A DNA stretch of 20,028 bases. Origin: Paratrimastix pyriformis (lineage: Eukaryota; Preaxostyla; Paratrimastigidae). How positions within the stretch are numbered: the first letter of the stretch is position 1; each line of letters starts with the position of its first letter. The stretch is taken from the NCBI GenBank assembly GCA_027972325.1, contig JAPMOS010000404.1:1-20028 (forward strand), written 5' to 3'. Below, piece by piece: positions 1-8,800 of the stretch. Both the position numbers and the translations under genes were made by a program. The notes beneath the pieces were generated by a model, which was not told the origin of the DNA, ran no database searches, and saw only the letters and a list, made by a program, of their open reading frames with translations.

Positions 1-415
1 ATATTGGAAGCAGGGTTCCTGTCGAGCGCATCCTTCCCGCGCACGCTCATTATCTGCGATGATATTATCTCGCCAGGTGGGGGAACAGCACCATCTGGGG
101 GCGTTGAAGTCTCTCTCCACGAATTATCGTCACCTCAACATGAGCCTGATCCTCACAACGCAATACGTCAACGAGGTGAACAAGGTGATGCGAGAGACGG
201 TGGACTACCACATCCTGTTCAAGCATGAATCCAAAACCGCACTCGACTATTTCGCGGCCGGGTGCTTTGCCTGGGCGCATTGGAAGCCAAGTGTTCAATA
301 TCATCAGCAACTACACGGGAGACCACAAGTGTATCATCGTGAACAAGCCGAACGCACCGCGTATACCGTGTTTAAGGCACCAGCAAAAACGAGTCCGATG
401 ACGACCTTAGTTTAG
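1..415 (+). pseudogene. Packaging ATPase (FtsK/HerA type), C-terminal part
   Basis: Part of the virus-like element. The left edge cuts the gene, so the Walker A region is absent from the window. A Walker B-like hydrophobic strand ending in acidic residues (LIICDDI) lies near the start, followed by a helix and a strand-like LILTTQY, the order expected in the C-terminal half of FtsK/HerA-type genome-packaging ATPases. In the family this enzyme pumps DNA into the capsid. Its place a few genes from the capsid gene fits a virion module. It does not read as one clean frame and is best treated as a remnant. The family call rests on pattern recognition only. Confidence 0.6.
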
Positions 416-616
416 ACCAAGCTTGTTGACGATCGGGGCCATGAATGCGAGTCCGCCGGCCATGATCCCGGCGATAAAGAGATCCGTTGCGTTCGTGGGG
501 CGGCCGAGAACGAATTTGTTCGCGGTCCAGACGAGTCCATGCCGGCACCAATTACTGCGGGAGTGCTGATATCGTTGTGAGTCGACGACATGTTGATGCG
601 ACCTGCTTTGGCTCAA
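407..616 (-). pseudogene. Small hydrophobic membrane-protein remnant of the virus-like element
   Basis: The C-terminal half of this short minus-strand frame reads as one hydrophobic helix (FIAGIMAGGLAFMAPIVNKL), consistent with a small virion or membrane protein. No ATG opens the frame at its upstream end, so the true start is unknown. It lies tail to tail with the packaging ATPase and directly downstream of the 188-aa membrane protein on the same strand. No family was recognised. Confidence 0.3.
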
Positions 617-1179
617 ACAAAAACAGAGCGATCGGGTTGTGGAAAAAGCGGTAACTTTACAGCACAGACCGTAAACGACCGGCCTTCGTAATTCGCACCG
701 AAAATGTCGAACAGACTGGCGTCGTGTCCGTTCTGATCCCGCACGCCGAGGCGATACACTGAAGTGGGTCCGGTGCCAAACGCGCCATCACTCCGAACAA
801 TTGCATACGTCTTCCCGTTGTAGATAAACTTGGCGGTGAATGCGCGAGAAGCCAGCTTCGAGATTAACGCGGAAGCATCGCCAGCCTCGCGGTAAAAGTA
901 GAACTGCTGTTTCATATCGTTGTAGGCTGTGACTTTGAGGTTGAATGGCGTGCCGAGAGACATTGATCCACCGCCTGATGGGCTTGTGCCGCCCCGAGAT
1001 TGGAGTAGGTATGTGAGTGCGCAGATAACGGTCAGTAAGAAGATAAGCTGACCCGCGGCTAAACCTGTCCACAGGGCAGCTTGCGAATTAGGCAGAATTC
1101 GCTGGACATACTTTGAGACGAGATAGACACCAACACCGGTGCCCGTTCCGACAACGGCAGCGTTTGTGATTTGAGTCAT
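613..1179 (-). CDS. Hypothetical membrane protein of the virus-like element (188 aa)
   Basis: An ATG-started frame of 188 residues on the minus strand. Residues about 5-25 are weakly hydrophobic and residues about 35-60 form a clear membrane segment (ALWTGLAAGQLIFLLTVICA). A Gly/Ser-rich linker follows, then a soluble domain of about 110 residues rich in beta-prone and aromatic residues. The layout suggests a membrane-anchored protein with one exposed domain. The gene diverges from the myristoylated-protein gene across 79 bases (1180-1258) that must hold both promoters; an AT-rich patch, ccataaaaga, lies in that gap. I do not recognise the family. A virion membrane role is inferred from the neighbours only. 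Confidence 0.6.
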   Translation of the reverse strand: MTQITNAAVVGTGTGVGVYLVSKYVQRILPNSQAALWTGLAAGQLIFLLTVICALTYLLQSRGGTSPSGGGSMSLGTPFNLKVTAYNDMKQQFYFYREAGDASALISKLASRAFTAKFIYNGKTYAIVRSDGAFGTGPTSVYRLGVRDQNGHDASLFDIFGANYEGRSFTVCAVKLPLFPQPDRSVFV

Positions 1180-1258
1180 GTGGCTCTTGTGTTTACTGCA
1201 CCATAAAAGATCGCAGCTTACTTCTCACCCAAATTGAAACGTTTTTCGCACAGCCGAA
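1180..1258. promoter_or_regulatory. Divergent intergenic region of the virus-like element
   Basis: A 79-base gap between two divergently read genes, so it is the only upstream space for both. It is AT-richer than its surroundings and includes a ccataaaaga patch. No defined promoter motif could be assigned. Confidence 0.3.
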
Positions 1259-1923
1259 ATGGGTGCATCAGTCTCGTATCAGCAGGTGCAAAACACCCTG
1301 GAGCAGAACATGTCCAAGGAACAGTACACGAATCTGCAGCGCCTCATCAGCGAACAGACCGCGCAGCTCAACCAACTCGTCATCTATCACGTAGATTCTG
1401 TGCGTATCGATTCCATGCAGCTCAAAACGATCTCACCATCACCACTTCACTCGACCTTTGCCAACAGGAAGCAGACCGCCTCCATCTCTCACAAGACGTC
1501 AAGGACCTTCTCGAAGCTGCGCAGCGGACGAGCGGCATCGGCGCCCTCAGCTCCGGCAACCAGTCCTTCATCAACCGGCTCAAGATGCAGGTGAGCATCA
1601 AGGACGTCGACAACATCATCACATCCGTCCGCCGCGACGTCACACAGAAGAATGTGGTGGCCTTCCATGATGTGGGTACCATCGATATTCGGACCATAGC
1701 AATCGGCAACAAGGGCTACAACGAGGACCTCACGCACGCTCTGGAGGAACGTTTCCGTGATATAATCGGCGACCAAGCAACGAAGGGAGATGAGAAAGCA
1801 AAGCAAGACACAACAGGTTTCGATCTGGCGGCCATCTTCAAATCGCTAACTGGGCCACTCATCGCGGCGGCAGGCCTCGGCGTCGTCGTTCTCGTCGGCT
1901 ACACAATGGTCAAGAAACGATAA
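1259..1923 (+). pseudogene. Myristoylated L1/F9-like membrane protein of the virus-like element
   Basis: The start reads MGASVSYQQVQ, which matches the N-myristoylation pattern (Gly2 with Ser at position 6). The C-terminal end is a single strong membrane helix followed by lysines and an arginine (VVVLVGYTMVKKR). The body is helical and rich in Gln, Asp and Thr. An N-terminal myristate, a helical ectodomain and a C-terminal anchor are the layout of the poxvirus L1/F9 family and its relatives in other large DNA viruses, where they serve in membrane entry. The homology is inferred from layout, not from a search. The gene shows signs of damage and is treated as a fossil. It ends 37 bases before the next gene on the same strand. 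Confidence 0.5.
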
Positions 1924-1960
1924 GGAGGGGGCGAGGGTCGACGATTTTTGCTGAGGCAAA

Positions 1961-2350
1961 ATGTTCAGCGACGCAAACTACAAGCAGCAAGCAATCACAG
2001 CGACCGGTAGTGAGTTCGACATCGCGCTCGCTGAGGGAGCCATGCGACAGCACCGCACACTCAGCCGTTCCTTCATTGACGCCGACTCCAGCCACGGCTA
2101 CTACATTCTTGAGATCGATTTCCAACTCAATCGAGCGCGGACAATGGATATCTACAGAAAGGCTGGTGCGGATGATGAGAATTGGTATCTGGGTTACTAT
2201 CTCTCGCCAGTTGCCCGAGCGCATGTTCGGGTGCTCGATCCCGTGACCCATCAACCGACAACGGATCCAATCCACTCCATCTGCCTCGTCTTCGAAACAT
2301 ATTCCGGTGTGGAGAACGACAACTCCTTCGTGCTTGATCACTGTCTGTAA
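1961..2350 (+). CDS. Hypothetical protein of the virus-like element (129 aa), upstream of the capsid gene
   Basis: An ATG-started frame of 129 residues. It is soluble, with no membrane segment or signal peptide, and is rich in aromatic and acidic residues in short strand-like runs (GYYILEIDFQL, NWYLGYYLSP, SICLVFETY). This pattern suggests a small beta-rich fold. It lies 37 bases after the membrane protein gene and 64 bases before the capsid start on the same strand, so it may be a minor virion protein. That role is inferred from position; the family is not recognised. Confidence 0.6.
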   Translation: MFSDANYKQQAITATGSEFDIALAEGAMRQHRTLSRSFIDADSSHGYYILEIDFQLNRARTMDIYRKAGADDENWYLGYYLSPVARAHVRVLDPVTHQPTTDPIHSICLVFETYSGVENDNSFVLDHCL

Positions 2351-2414
2351 AAGGCGGAAGTTTTGGCTGATGCCGCATGCGCAATTTCTTTGCCGCGTGA
2401 AAACAACTCTCAGA

Positions 2415-3668
2415 ATGGGTGACGTACTCAACTCGCTTCGCAACGACGTGAAGGACAGGGATAATGCCCTTGACCGGATCGTAGGCAACAACGCTTCGTG
2501 GGAGAACATTTGCGCTCCCTTCAGCAAGCTGCTCGTCCTCCAGCCCAAGTGGCCGCATCGTCAGAATCTGTCGTCCAGCAACCCCGCGACCTATAGCGCG
2601 CAAAACACGGTATACAGCGTCGAATCGCCCACCTCCGTGATTGCTACCACCAACGACGTCATCAACACCACACTCAACGCAGTCACGGTAACCGGCGGCA
2701 CCAACCCTGCCTACAACAACGGTTATGCTCTCTCACTCCAACGCGTCCAGTTTCTCACGAACGGCGAGCAGCTGGCTGATGTCTCTGCTCTCGGGATGTA
2801 CATGATTGGATGCCGCGCGACCCCTCAAGAGCGCAGCAAGATATTTGAGATGTGGAAGATTGGTACGGCAGGTGCAGACCTCCAAAGTGCGCTCACTGCA
2901 GCGACGCCTCTCAACATCCCACTCTACCACGTAGCGCCATTCTATCGCGTGGAAAACTTCCTCATCGCTAACCACCTCAACGGGAAGCCGCAATATCAAA
3001 TCGACTACGCCCCATACTCTCGCGTGATCAATGCAGGTGGCGGCACGGTATCAACTGCGCCTGCGCCATCATTCGGCAGCACAACTATCTATGCCGTGCA
3101 TCCACGCTTCCCCGAAAAGCAACTCGATGAGCTCCAAGCCGTCAACAACCCACAGCGTATGTTCCTCGAAACGTTCAGCAGCTGGGACAAGATCATTCCA
3201 ACGGGGACCACTGTGATCTCGGAGCCCTTGACGGTGGATAGCGTGCTCAGCGGCATCATGTTTATGATCACTCCTGATTACGGCAACGGCACTGCGTACG
3301 ACCCCTACACCGAAGCCAATCGTGCGGAAGTGCAGTCATGGTACCTCACTGCGAACGGCCGCGATATCCCCAACCTCGAAACCGACCCCACTGAATATGG
3401 CGACTACGTCAACATGAACGCCAACCTCGGAATGGGCTACGAGCGACAGCCTAAGCGCGTCTACACGCTCTCATTCCCGTACGAGGAGACATGGGAGCAC
3501 GACGTTAACTTGGGCGTCTTCCGTGCCGCAACCAGCAGCTCGCAGCCAATCCTGCACATCACGCTGAAGAACGCAACCACGGCGCAGATGCGGCTTCACG
3601 TCCTGTTCATCTACAACCGCATTGGTGAGGTCAGCAATGGCCAGTTCCACCTGCGCTCAATCTCGTAA
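2415..3668 (+). CDS. Major capsid protein (double jelly-roll type) of the virus-like element
   Basis: A 417-residue frame. The ATG at 2415 (MGDVLNSLRND) is preferred; the frame stays open further upstream, but that stretch overlaps the end of the preceding gene and reads poorly. The protein is Asn/Thr/Ser-rich and composed of many short beta-strand-like segments, with Pro- and Tyr-rich loops such as YDPYTEANRAEVQSWYL. It ends in a hydrophobic strand pair (LHVLFIYNRIGEVSNGQF). Length, composition and the C-terminal strand pattern fit the double jelly-roll capsid proteins of Polinton-like and small nucleocytoviricot-type viruses, which form the hexagonal shell lattice. The frame is fully open. 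It converges with a minus-strand gene 24 bases downstream. Confidence 0.75.
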   Translation: MGDVLNSLRNDVKDRDNALDRIVGNNASWENICAPFSKLLVLQPKWPHRQNLSSSNPATYSAQNTVYSVESPTSVIATTNDVINTTLNAVTVTGGTNPAYNNGYALSLQRVQFLTNGEQLADVSALGMYMIGCRATPQERSKIFEMWKIGTAGADLQSALTAATPLNIPLYHVAPFYRVENFLIANHLNGKPQYQIDYAPYSRVINAGGGTVSTAPAPSFGSTTIYAVHPRFPEKQLDELQAVNNPQRMFLETFSSWDKIIPTGTTVISEPLTVDSVLSGIMFMITPDYGNGTAYDPYTEANRAEVQSWYLTANGRDIPNLETDPTEYGDYVNMNANLGMGYERQPKRVYTLSFPYEETWEHDVNLGVFRAATSSSQPILHITLKNATTAQMRLHVLFIYNRIGEVSNGQFHLRSIS

Positions 3669-3692
3669 GCAAAAAAAACGAGGCATCTCCGC

Positions 3693-4031
3693 TCATTCGA
3701 TCACCTCAACCTCTATCTTTGGCACCGGAGGCGCGAACTTGAAGTAGGTCATAGCCTTACCCTTGTCGTTCGTAAACTCACGCTTCGCACAGACACCCTT
3801 GTGAATGGTTTCACCGAGCGGATTCAGAAACTCCGCAACGTACTTTGTCTTGCCATTCTTAAACTCACCGTCTGACGTTATGCGGATTGATTTCGTAACC
3901 GAGCCCGTAAGCTCCTGCACGCGCACCACCATAGTCTTCTGATTCAGCCACTGAACTGCTTGAGCCATTGTTTTGGGGCCTCGCAATTTTTTGGTATTTT
4001 CTGGACTCCAAAAATCCGAAATCTTTCTCAT
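3693..4031 (-). CDS. Small hypothetical protein of the virus-like element (112 aa)
   Basis: A minus-strand frame of 112 residues from an ATG at 4031; a second ATG opens at residue 22 (MAQAVQWLNQ). The protein is basic and beta-prone, with alternating charged and hydrophobic residues (MVVRVQELTGSVTKSIRI) and an acidic end (KIEVEVIE). No membrane segment is seen. The size and pattern would suit a small OB-like or nucleic-acid-binding fold, but this is only an impression. It converges on the capsid gene and diverges from the next gene across 15 bases. Confidence 0.55.
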   Translation of the reverse strand: MRKISDFWSPENTKKLRGPKTMAQAVQWLNQKTMVVRVQELTGSVTKSIRITSDGEFKNGKTKYVAEFLNPLGETIHKGVCAKREFTNDKGKAMTYFKFAPPVPKIEVEVIE

Positions 4032-4046
4032 TCTCTAAAATAACAG

Positions 4047-4370
4047 ATGGAGAGTCAACAAGTAGCCGAAGCCCCCATGAAAACCCAGCGCAGAAGCTAT
4101 CGTCGCCGTCACATTGAGCTCACGGAAACCGATCCCGCGAAGAAGAAAATCGAGTACAGGGTGAAGTACAACGCGATGCGCAAAGCTGAAGAAGGAGAGG
4201 CCGACATTTTAACCATCGAGGTTGATGACCTTGCCCGAGCAGTAGCAGATGTCCTGGAGAAGACACCTGAAGAGGCCCACGGCCTAGCTGAAAAGATAGC
4301 GCTCAGAATTAAGTTTCTTCGCATCGCGCCCCCATCTCCAACAGAGCAACAGCCAGAAGAGGCCGCCTAA
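4047..4370 (+). CDS. Small charged hypothetical protein of the virus-like element (107 aa)
   Basis: An ATG-started frame of 107 residues. Residues about 12-22 form a basic patch (KTQRRSYRRRHIE), followed by a long charged helical stretch rich in Glu, Lys and Ala and a Pro/Gln/Glu-rich tail. No membrane segment. A basic N-terminus with an acidic helical body is common in small DNA-binding or scaffold proteins, but no family is recognised. The gap to the divergent neighbour is only 15 bases, so transcription signals must overlap one or both coding starts. It is the last gene of the element before the 82-bp array. Confidence 0.55.
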   Translation: MESQQVAEAPMKTQRRSYRRRHIELTETDPAKKKIEYRVKYNAMRKAEEGEADILTIEVDDLARAVADVLEKTPEEAHGLAEKIALRIKFLRIAPPSPTEQQPEEAA

Positions 4371-4410
4371 GTCCCATTTCGCTTCTTTTTTGCCCTTTGC
4401 ACGTGCCCTT

Positions 4411-4802
4411 TGTGCCACTTACCAAGAACCCGACATCGACCCTCGATCTCCCCTTCTGAGCAACTGGCACACACATTCCCCAGCGCAACTCGTGTGCCAC
4501 TTACCAAGAACCCGACATCGACCCTCGATCTCCCCTTCTGAGCAACTGGCACACACATTCCCCAGCGCAACTCGTGTGCCACTTACCAAGAACCCGACAT
4601 CGACCCTCGATCTCCCCTTCTGAGCAACTGGCACACACATTCCCCAGCGCAACTCGTGTGCCACTTACCAAGAACCCGACATCGACCCTCGATCTCCCCT
4701 TCTGAGCAACTGGCACACACATTCCCCAGCGCAACTCGTGTGCCACTTACCAAGAACCCATCGATCGGGCCCCTAAGTACCCCTCTGAGCAACTGGCACA
4801 CC
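4411..4802. repeat. 82-bp tandem array: four identical units plus one variant copy
   Basis: Units start at 4411, 4493, 4575 and 4657 and are base-for-base identical over 82 bp. A fifth, altered copy runs from 4739 to about 4802, with a changed middle and a kept end. Each full unit holds an inverted repeat, TGGCACAC and GTGTGCCA, separated by 19 bases (in unit one 4465-4472 and 4492-4499). It also holds a small dyad, ATCGA-CCC-TCGAT (4435-4447). The minus-strand frames through it only reflect the repeat. It begins 41 bases after the last gene of the virus-like element. Confidence 0.97.
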
Positions 4803-5185
4803 TAATCGAAAATGGGGCGTTTCGTGATGCTCCGGAGGCATAGTTAGACGCTTTTTGTCGTGTGACAGTTGCCCCCCACTCAGAGTGCCCTACTAATATA
4901 GTATCAAGAATTTTTCTGGTCTTAGCACAATTTTGTTCTCCAATTTCTCCGATTCATGTTGCTTTTCCAAACGGGGGAGGGGCAAGGGGTTTGTGCCTTC
5001 GCGAGAGACGAGAGGGGCGGCAGGGTGGACGAGGGTATCAAACGGCGCGATTTGCACAAGAGAAGTGCAGCCTGAGAGGTGCAAAAAAGAAACAGACGGA
5101 GCAGAAGACACGTTTGCGGGTGGAGAGTCCTTGGGCTAAGAGAGAAGATTGGATACGGCGAAATGTCGCGGCAAATCCTGGATTC
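4803..5185. other. Intergenic stretch with no recognised gene
   Basis: About 380 bases between the 82-bp array and the AT-rich block. An open plus-strand frame (4862-5221) has no recognisable motif and a biased, patchy composition, so I do not call it a gene. No structural RNA was recognised. Confidence 0.5.
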
Positions 5186-5400
5186 ACATATAAACCACAT
5201 GCGCGTATTGTTCGCATATAAACCGCATATCATAAAATCCACAATATAGAATATACGTGGCAAACCCCACATTCTATATTCTAGACGGCAAATTCTAAAA
5301 CGCAAATTGTACGGGATAAATTGTTGATATTAGCAGACCAGTTTATAAACTGGTCGATAAACCAGTCCGACCAGTCTGACCAGAAACCAAACCAGTCTAC
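5186..5400. repeat. AT-rich block with palindrome, hairpin and short repeats
   Basis: Holds a direct repeat of a catataaacc-type motif (about 5187 and 5214). A hairpin spans 5243-5280, with arms AATATAGAAT and ATTCTATATT. A perfect 20-bp palindrome, GACCAGTTTATAAACTGGTC, lies at 5336-5355. Several ACCAGTC-like motifs follow up to 5400. No coding sequence is seen. It may be a small decayed transposon end or a recombination site, but no full terminal repeat pair was found. Confidence 0.6.
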
Positions 5401-5457
5401 ATTTCCGGTTCATTTGAAATACATTTTATTTTGAATGAAGAGATAAGCTGTTTCTGA

Positions 5458-5846
5458 TTGAATTCTCTTTCGTTTGATGCTTAAGATGATTGAATTGTTT
5501 GATTTGACAAAAATGGCAAAATAATTTCTGGGACAAAAAATGGAAAAAAAATTGAAAATGCATGGAGAATTCGCTTTTTGCCTCTAATTTCGTTTGTAGC
5601 TCGAATGAATTGATGCTTAAATCAGTCAAAGCTGATTAAAATAAAATGCTCGTTTTACTTAAAAAACATTGAGAAAAAAGATTTTGCTCTGAAGAATTCG
5701 ATTTTTGCCTCAAATAACGTTTGTAGCTCGAGAAAATTAATGCTTAAATCATTCAAAGCTGATAAAATAAAATGCTCCTTTTCGATAAAAAATAATGAGA
5801 AAAAAAGATTTTGTTCTGAAGAAATCGATTTTTGCCTCAAATAACA
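5458..5846. repeat. 127-bp AT-rich tandem repeat, about two to three copies
   Basis: Two full units (5567-5693 and 5694-5820) are both exactly 127 bases and clearly similar, sharing cores such as GCCTC, CGTTTGTAGCTCGA and AAAATAAAATGCTC. A third copy starts at 5821 and decays after about 25 bases. A weaker, shortened relative may lie at 5458-5566. It is much richer in AT than the GC-rich LINE that begins about 40 bases later. It may be the 3' tail of that LINE or older host DNA. Confidence 0.85.
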
Positions 5847-5884
5847 ACGCAAGCGTGAAAAATTGTGTGTGAAAATCGCTTGTC

Positions 5885-8800
5885 TCAGAACTCTCCTTTT
5901 ATAACTACTATCCTCCTCGCCAGCTTAACATATTCCGTCTCCACTTTGTTCCCCCATACGCACACACGCTCCTTGATGGCCTCCACATACCGCGGCATCG
6001 TGCCCTTCCACTGAAACCTACCGCCCACAATCAGGTCAGCCACACTCCTGATGCCCCTCTTCATGAGTGTCTGCCTGTGCCGCTTGGTGATTTTACATGG
6101 TTCTGCCAACTCCTCCAGTGTTGTCGGCATTCCCCATTCCGCTTCCTTTTTCAATACATCCCCATCCCTCACGACGGCCAACCCCTTCTTATGCAAGATC
6201 CTCAGCATCCCCGACACCACCCCCGGCATCTTCTCCTTCGCGTGCAGTCTGACCCACTTCCCGGGGTTGTCCAACAGGGGCTCGCTCGTCGTCCACAACT
6301 TTTGCAGCAAGGCAATTTCTTCACGGAGCATCACCCCACACCCTTGCTGGTCTGCCACCCTGCCCAGCAGTTGCGTGAGCACCATCATGTCGTGCACATC
6401 CACTGGGTCCTTGAGACCCATCCCACCCTCATCCTCCGGGAAGAAGAGCACCTCCGCCGGGTCACATTTCCCCAAGCACCCACCAATCTCCCTAAATACC
6501 CGTGCATAGCGCTGCTGAAGGATCTCAAGGTCCTTCTGCGGCATGGGGCACTGCCTTGCAGTATATTGGAGACACGTCGACACGCACTCGTTGATCATCT
6601 GCACCATCAACCTCGGGGGGACCTTCTTGTCCATCAGCCTGTGCAGCCTCCCACACATTTTCTGGATGACCTTCTCCGTGTTGACCTTCATGTTCATCTC
6701 CTCGTCTATCCAAATCCCCAGGTACCGGATGGCCCCACCCTTCTGCTGGACCTTGATGACCCGACCCTCACCCAGGTCCAGGTCCGTCTTGCTCTTCACC
6801 CCCCCACACAGGTAGTCACACTTGGTCCACGACAGCTGCATGCCCGCCTCCTCCACCTTCCATCTCACTGTGTTGACCAACCGTACCATCTGCTCCTTGG
6901 TTCGAGCGACCAGCATGACATCGTCAGCAAAGGCAAGGACTTTCACCTTCCTTCCACTATCCAGGATATACCCACCTTCCTGCTTTCGCACCTCTGCCAG
7001 CACTTCCTCCATGAATGAGATAAATAGCAGACATGAAAGCGGGTCCCCCTGACTGATGCCTCTCTCTATCTCATAGCTCTCCGTCAGCCCGAAACCCGTG
7101 ATGACTTTGGCCTTCCTCCCCTCGTACAGACTATCCACATACCTGATGAATGCCTCCTCCACCCCCATCCGTCTCAGTCCCCTCCTCAGTGCGTCCATGT
7201 CCACTGTATCATAGGCTTTTTTGATATCTAACGAACACATGTGGAATTCCCTGCCTCCCATAATTTTCGAGTCAGTGAGCACTCCCATAATTTCTGCAAT
7301 TGGTGTCTCAATTCTCCTCCCTCTCAGAAACCCAAACTGCTCCTCCCCAAATACCTTCTTTTGCACGCACCACTCTTGAAACCGCGACGCCACCACCACC
7401 TGCAACCCCTTCAAAAAGACTTGTATCAAAGTGATGGGCCTTCTGCCTGCCGGGTCCCCGGGGTGCTCTGTCTGCGACTTTGTGGCCATGAACACTGAGC
7501 TGACCTTGAGCTCCTGCGGCACCTCACTCCGCTCTAACATCTCATTGTACCTCCTCCCCAACCACTCTTTGATCTCTTCCCCACAGGCATGGATCATCTC
7601 TGCCGTCACCCCATCCGGGCCCGCCGCCTTACCGTCGGGGAGCGCCCCCAGGATTGTCTCAACATCATGCGTTGTGAGGGGGGCCATGATCACCCTCCCA
7701 TCTTCCTGCTGCCTACCTTCCGGCGCCCTCCCCACCCCCGGGCCCGCCGGCATCACCCTCCTCGCCAGGTCCGCCATGAACTTCCTCCATCCGTTCTTCA
7801 CTGACTCCGGATCTGTGACCACCTTGTCCACCTTTCCCTCCGCATCCTTAGTTGCATACGACGTCACCGGTGCCACCCCGTCTGTCATGATGCACTTATA
7901 TATGCGCTTGCGCTTCCCTTCCAACGCCCGATCCCTCTTCCTGTAGTGCACCCCTCTCATTTTGGCCAACTGCTTCTGCATTTCCCTCCTCAGGCTCGGG
8001 TCCCGCTCCGCCATCGCCATCCGTCTCAGCTTCTTCATGCGATGGGGTTCATAATCCCTGTCTGTGTTGGCCACGTCCCGGAACCCAAACACCTTCCCCG
8101 CCGTCTCCCGCAGGATCCCACTCATCTGCTCGAACGATGGGTCCACCCCCTTCTCCATCGCCTTCCGAAGCAATTCCGCCACTTTTTCCCGGTACGTGCG
8201 CATCTTCTCTACCATCCCTTCATACTCATCCTTCCTCTTCTCCCGCAGCAGCGCGTCCAGGTCCGACCTGGACGGGCAGATGGCCACCTTCCTCCGGGAC
8301 GTCCCCGCCCATGCCGGCAACATGTTCCTTAGATCAGTCACGACCATGTGATGGTCTGTGACTTCTTGCCATTGAATCTCCTCATTTCTCCACACCCACA
8401 TGTTGTCCAGCATTCGCGCCATCGTCCCCTGCGTTGCCAAGCAAAGGTCCAGCCTGGCCTCCCCCTTCTTCCCCCCTTGCTTGCCCTCCTCCTCCACCTC
8501 TCCCTTCCCTCCTTTCTTCTTGTTGCGCACGAATGTAATCTCGTTCTGCTTACCCACCATCTTCGCCGTGTCATACAGGCCCAGCATCTCCTGCTCCCCA
8601 ACCTCCTTGGCCCAGCTATTCGCATCCGTGTACACCACCACACCCCTCCCCTCCGCTGCTCCCTCCGCCATGCACTCTTCCAACCTCCTGATAATGTCAT
8701 TCCTGACCCTCACCTTGTCCTCTCCCTCCCCGGTTGGGTAATACAGATCTATGAGCCGGAGGTTGGTCTTCCCTTCCGACCAATCGAGAAACATCAAATA

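Larger units (their letters stand above)
1..4380. mobile_element. Capsid-bearing virus-like element (Polinton-like or small nucleocytoviricot-like), right part
   Basis: A block of compact, closely spaced genes on both strands with no introns. It carries a packaging ATPase remnant, membrane proteins, a myristoylated protein, a major capsid protein and small unknown genes. This gene set is known from Polintons, Polinton-like viruses and small relatives of giant viruses; the exact family cannot be settled here. The left end lies outside the window. The right end is not marked by any terminal repeat I can see; coding stops at 4370 and a tandem array starts at 4411, so the edge is probably near there. 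No integrase or polymerase B is in view. The capsid gene and several small genes are open, which suggests a fairly young insertion. Overall it looks damaged, with roughly two or three breaks. Confidence 0.75.

Noticed and set aside
4411-4802. Possible CRISPR array
   Set aside because: The units are identical over their whole 82 bp with no unique spacers, and the context is eukaryotic; it is a plain tandem repeat.
4862-5221. Open plus-strand frame of 119 aa
   Set aside because: No recognisable motif and patchy low-complexity composition; a competing frame lies on the other strand.
6077-7018. Long plus-strand frames opposite LINE copy 1
   Set aside because: They are mirror frames of the GC-rich endonuclease-RT gene, with His/Leu/Pro-biased composition and no motifs.
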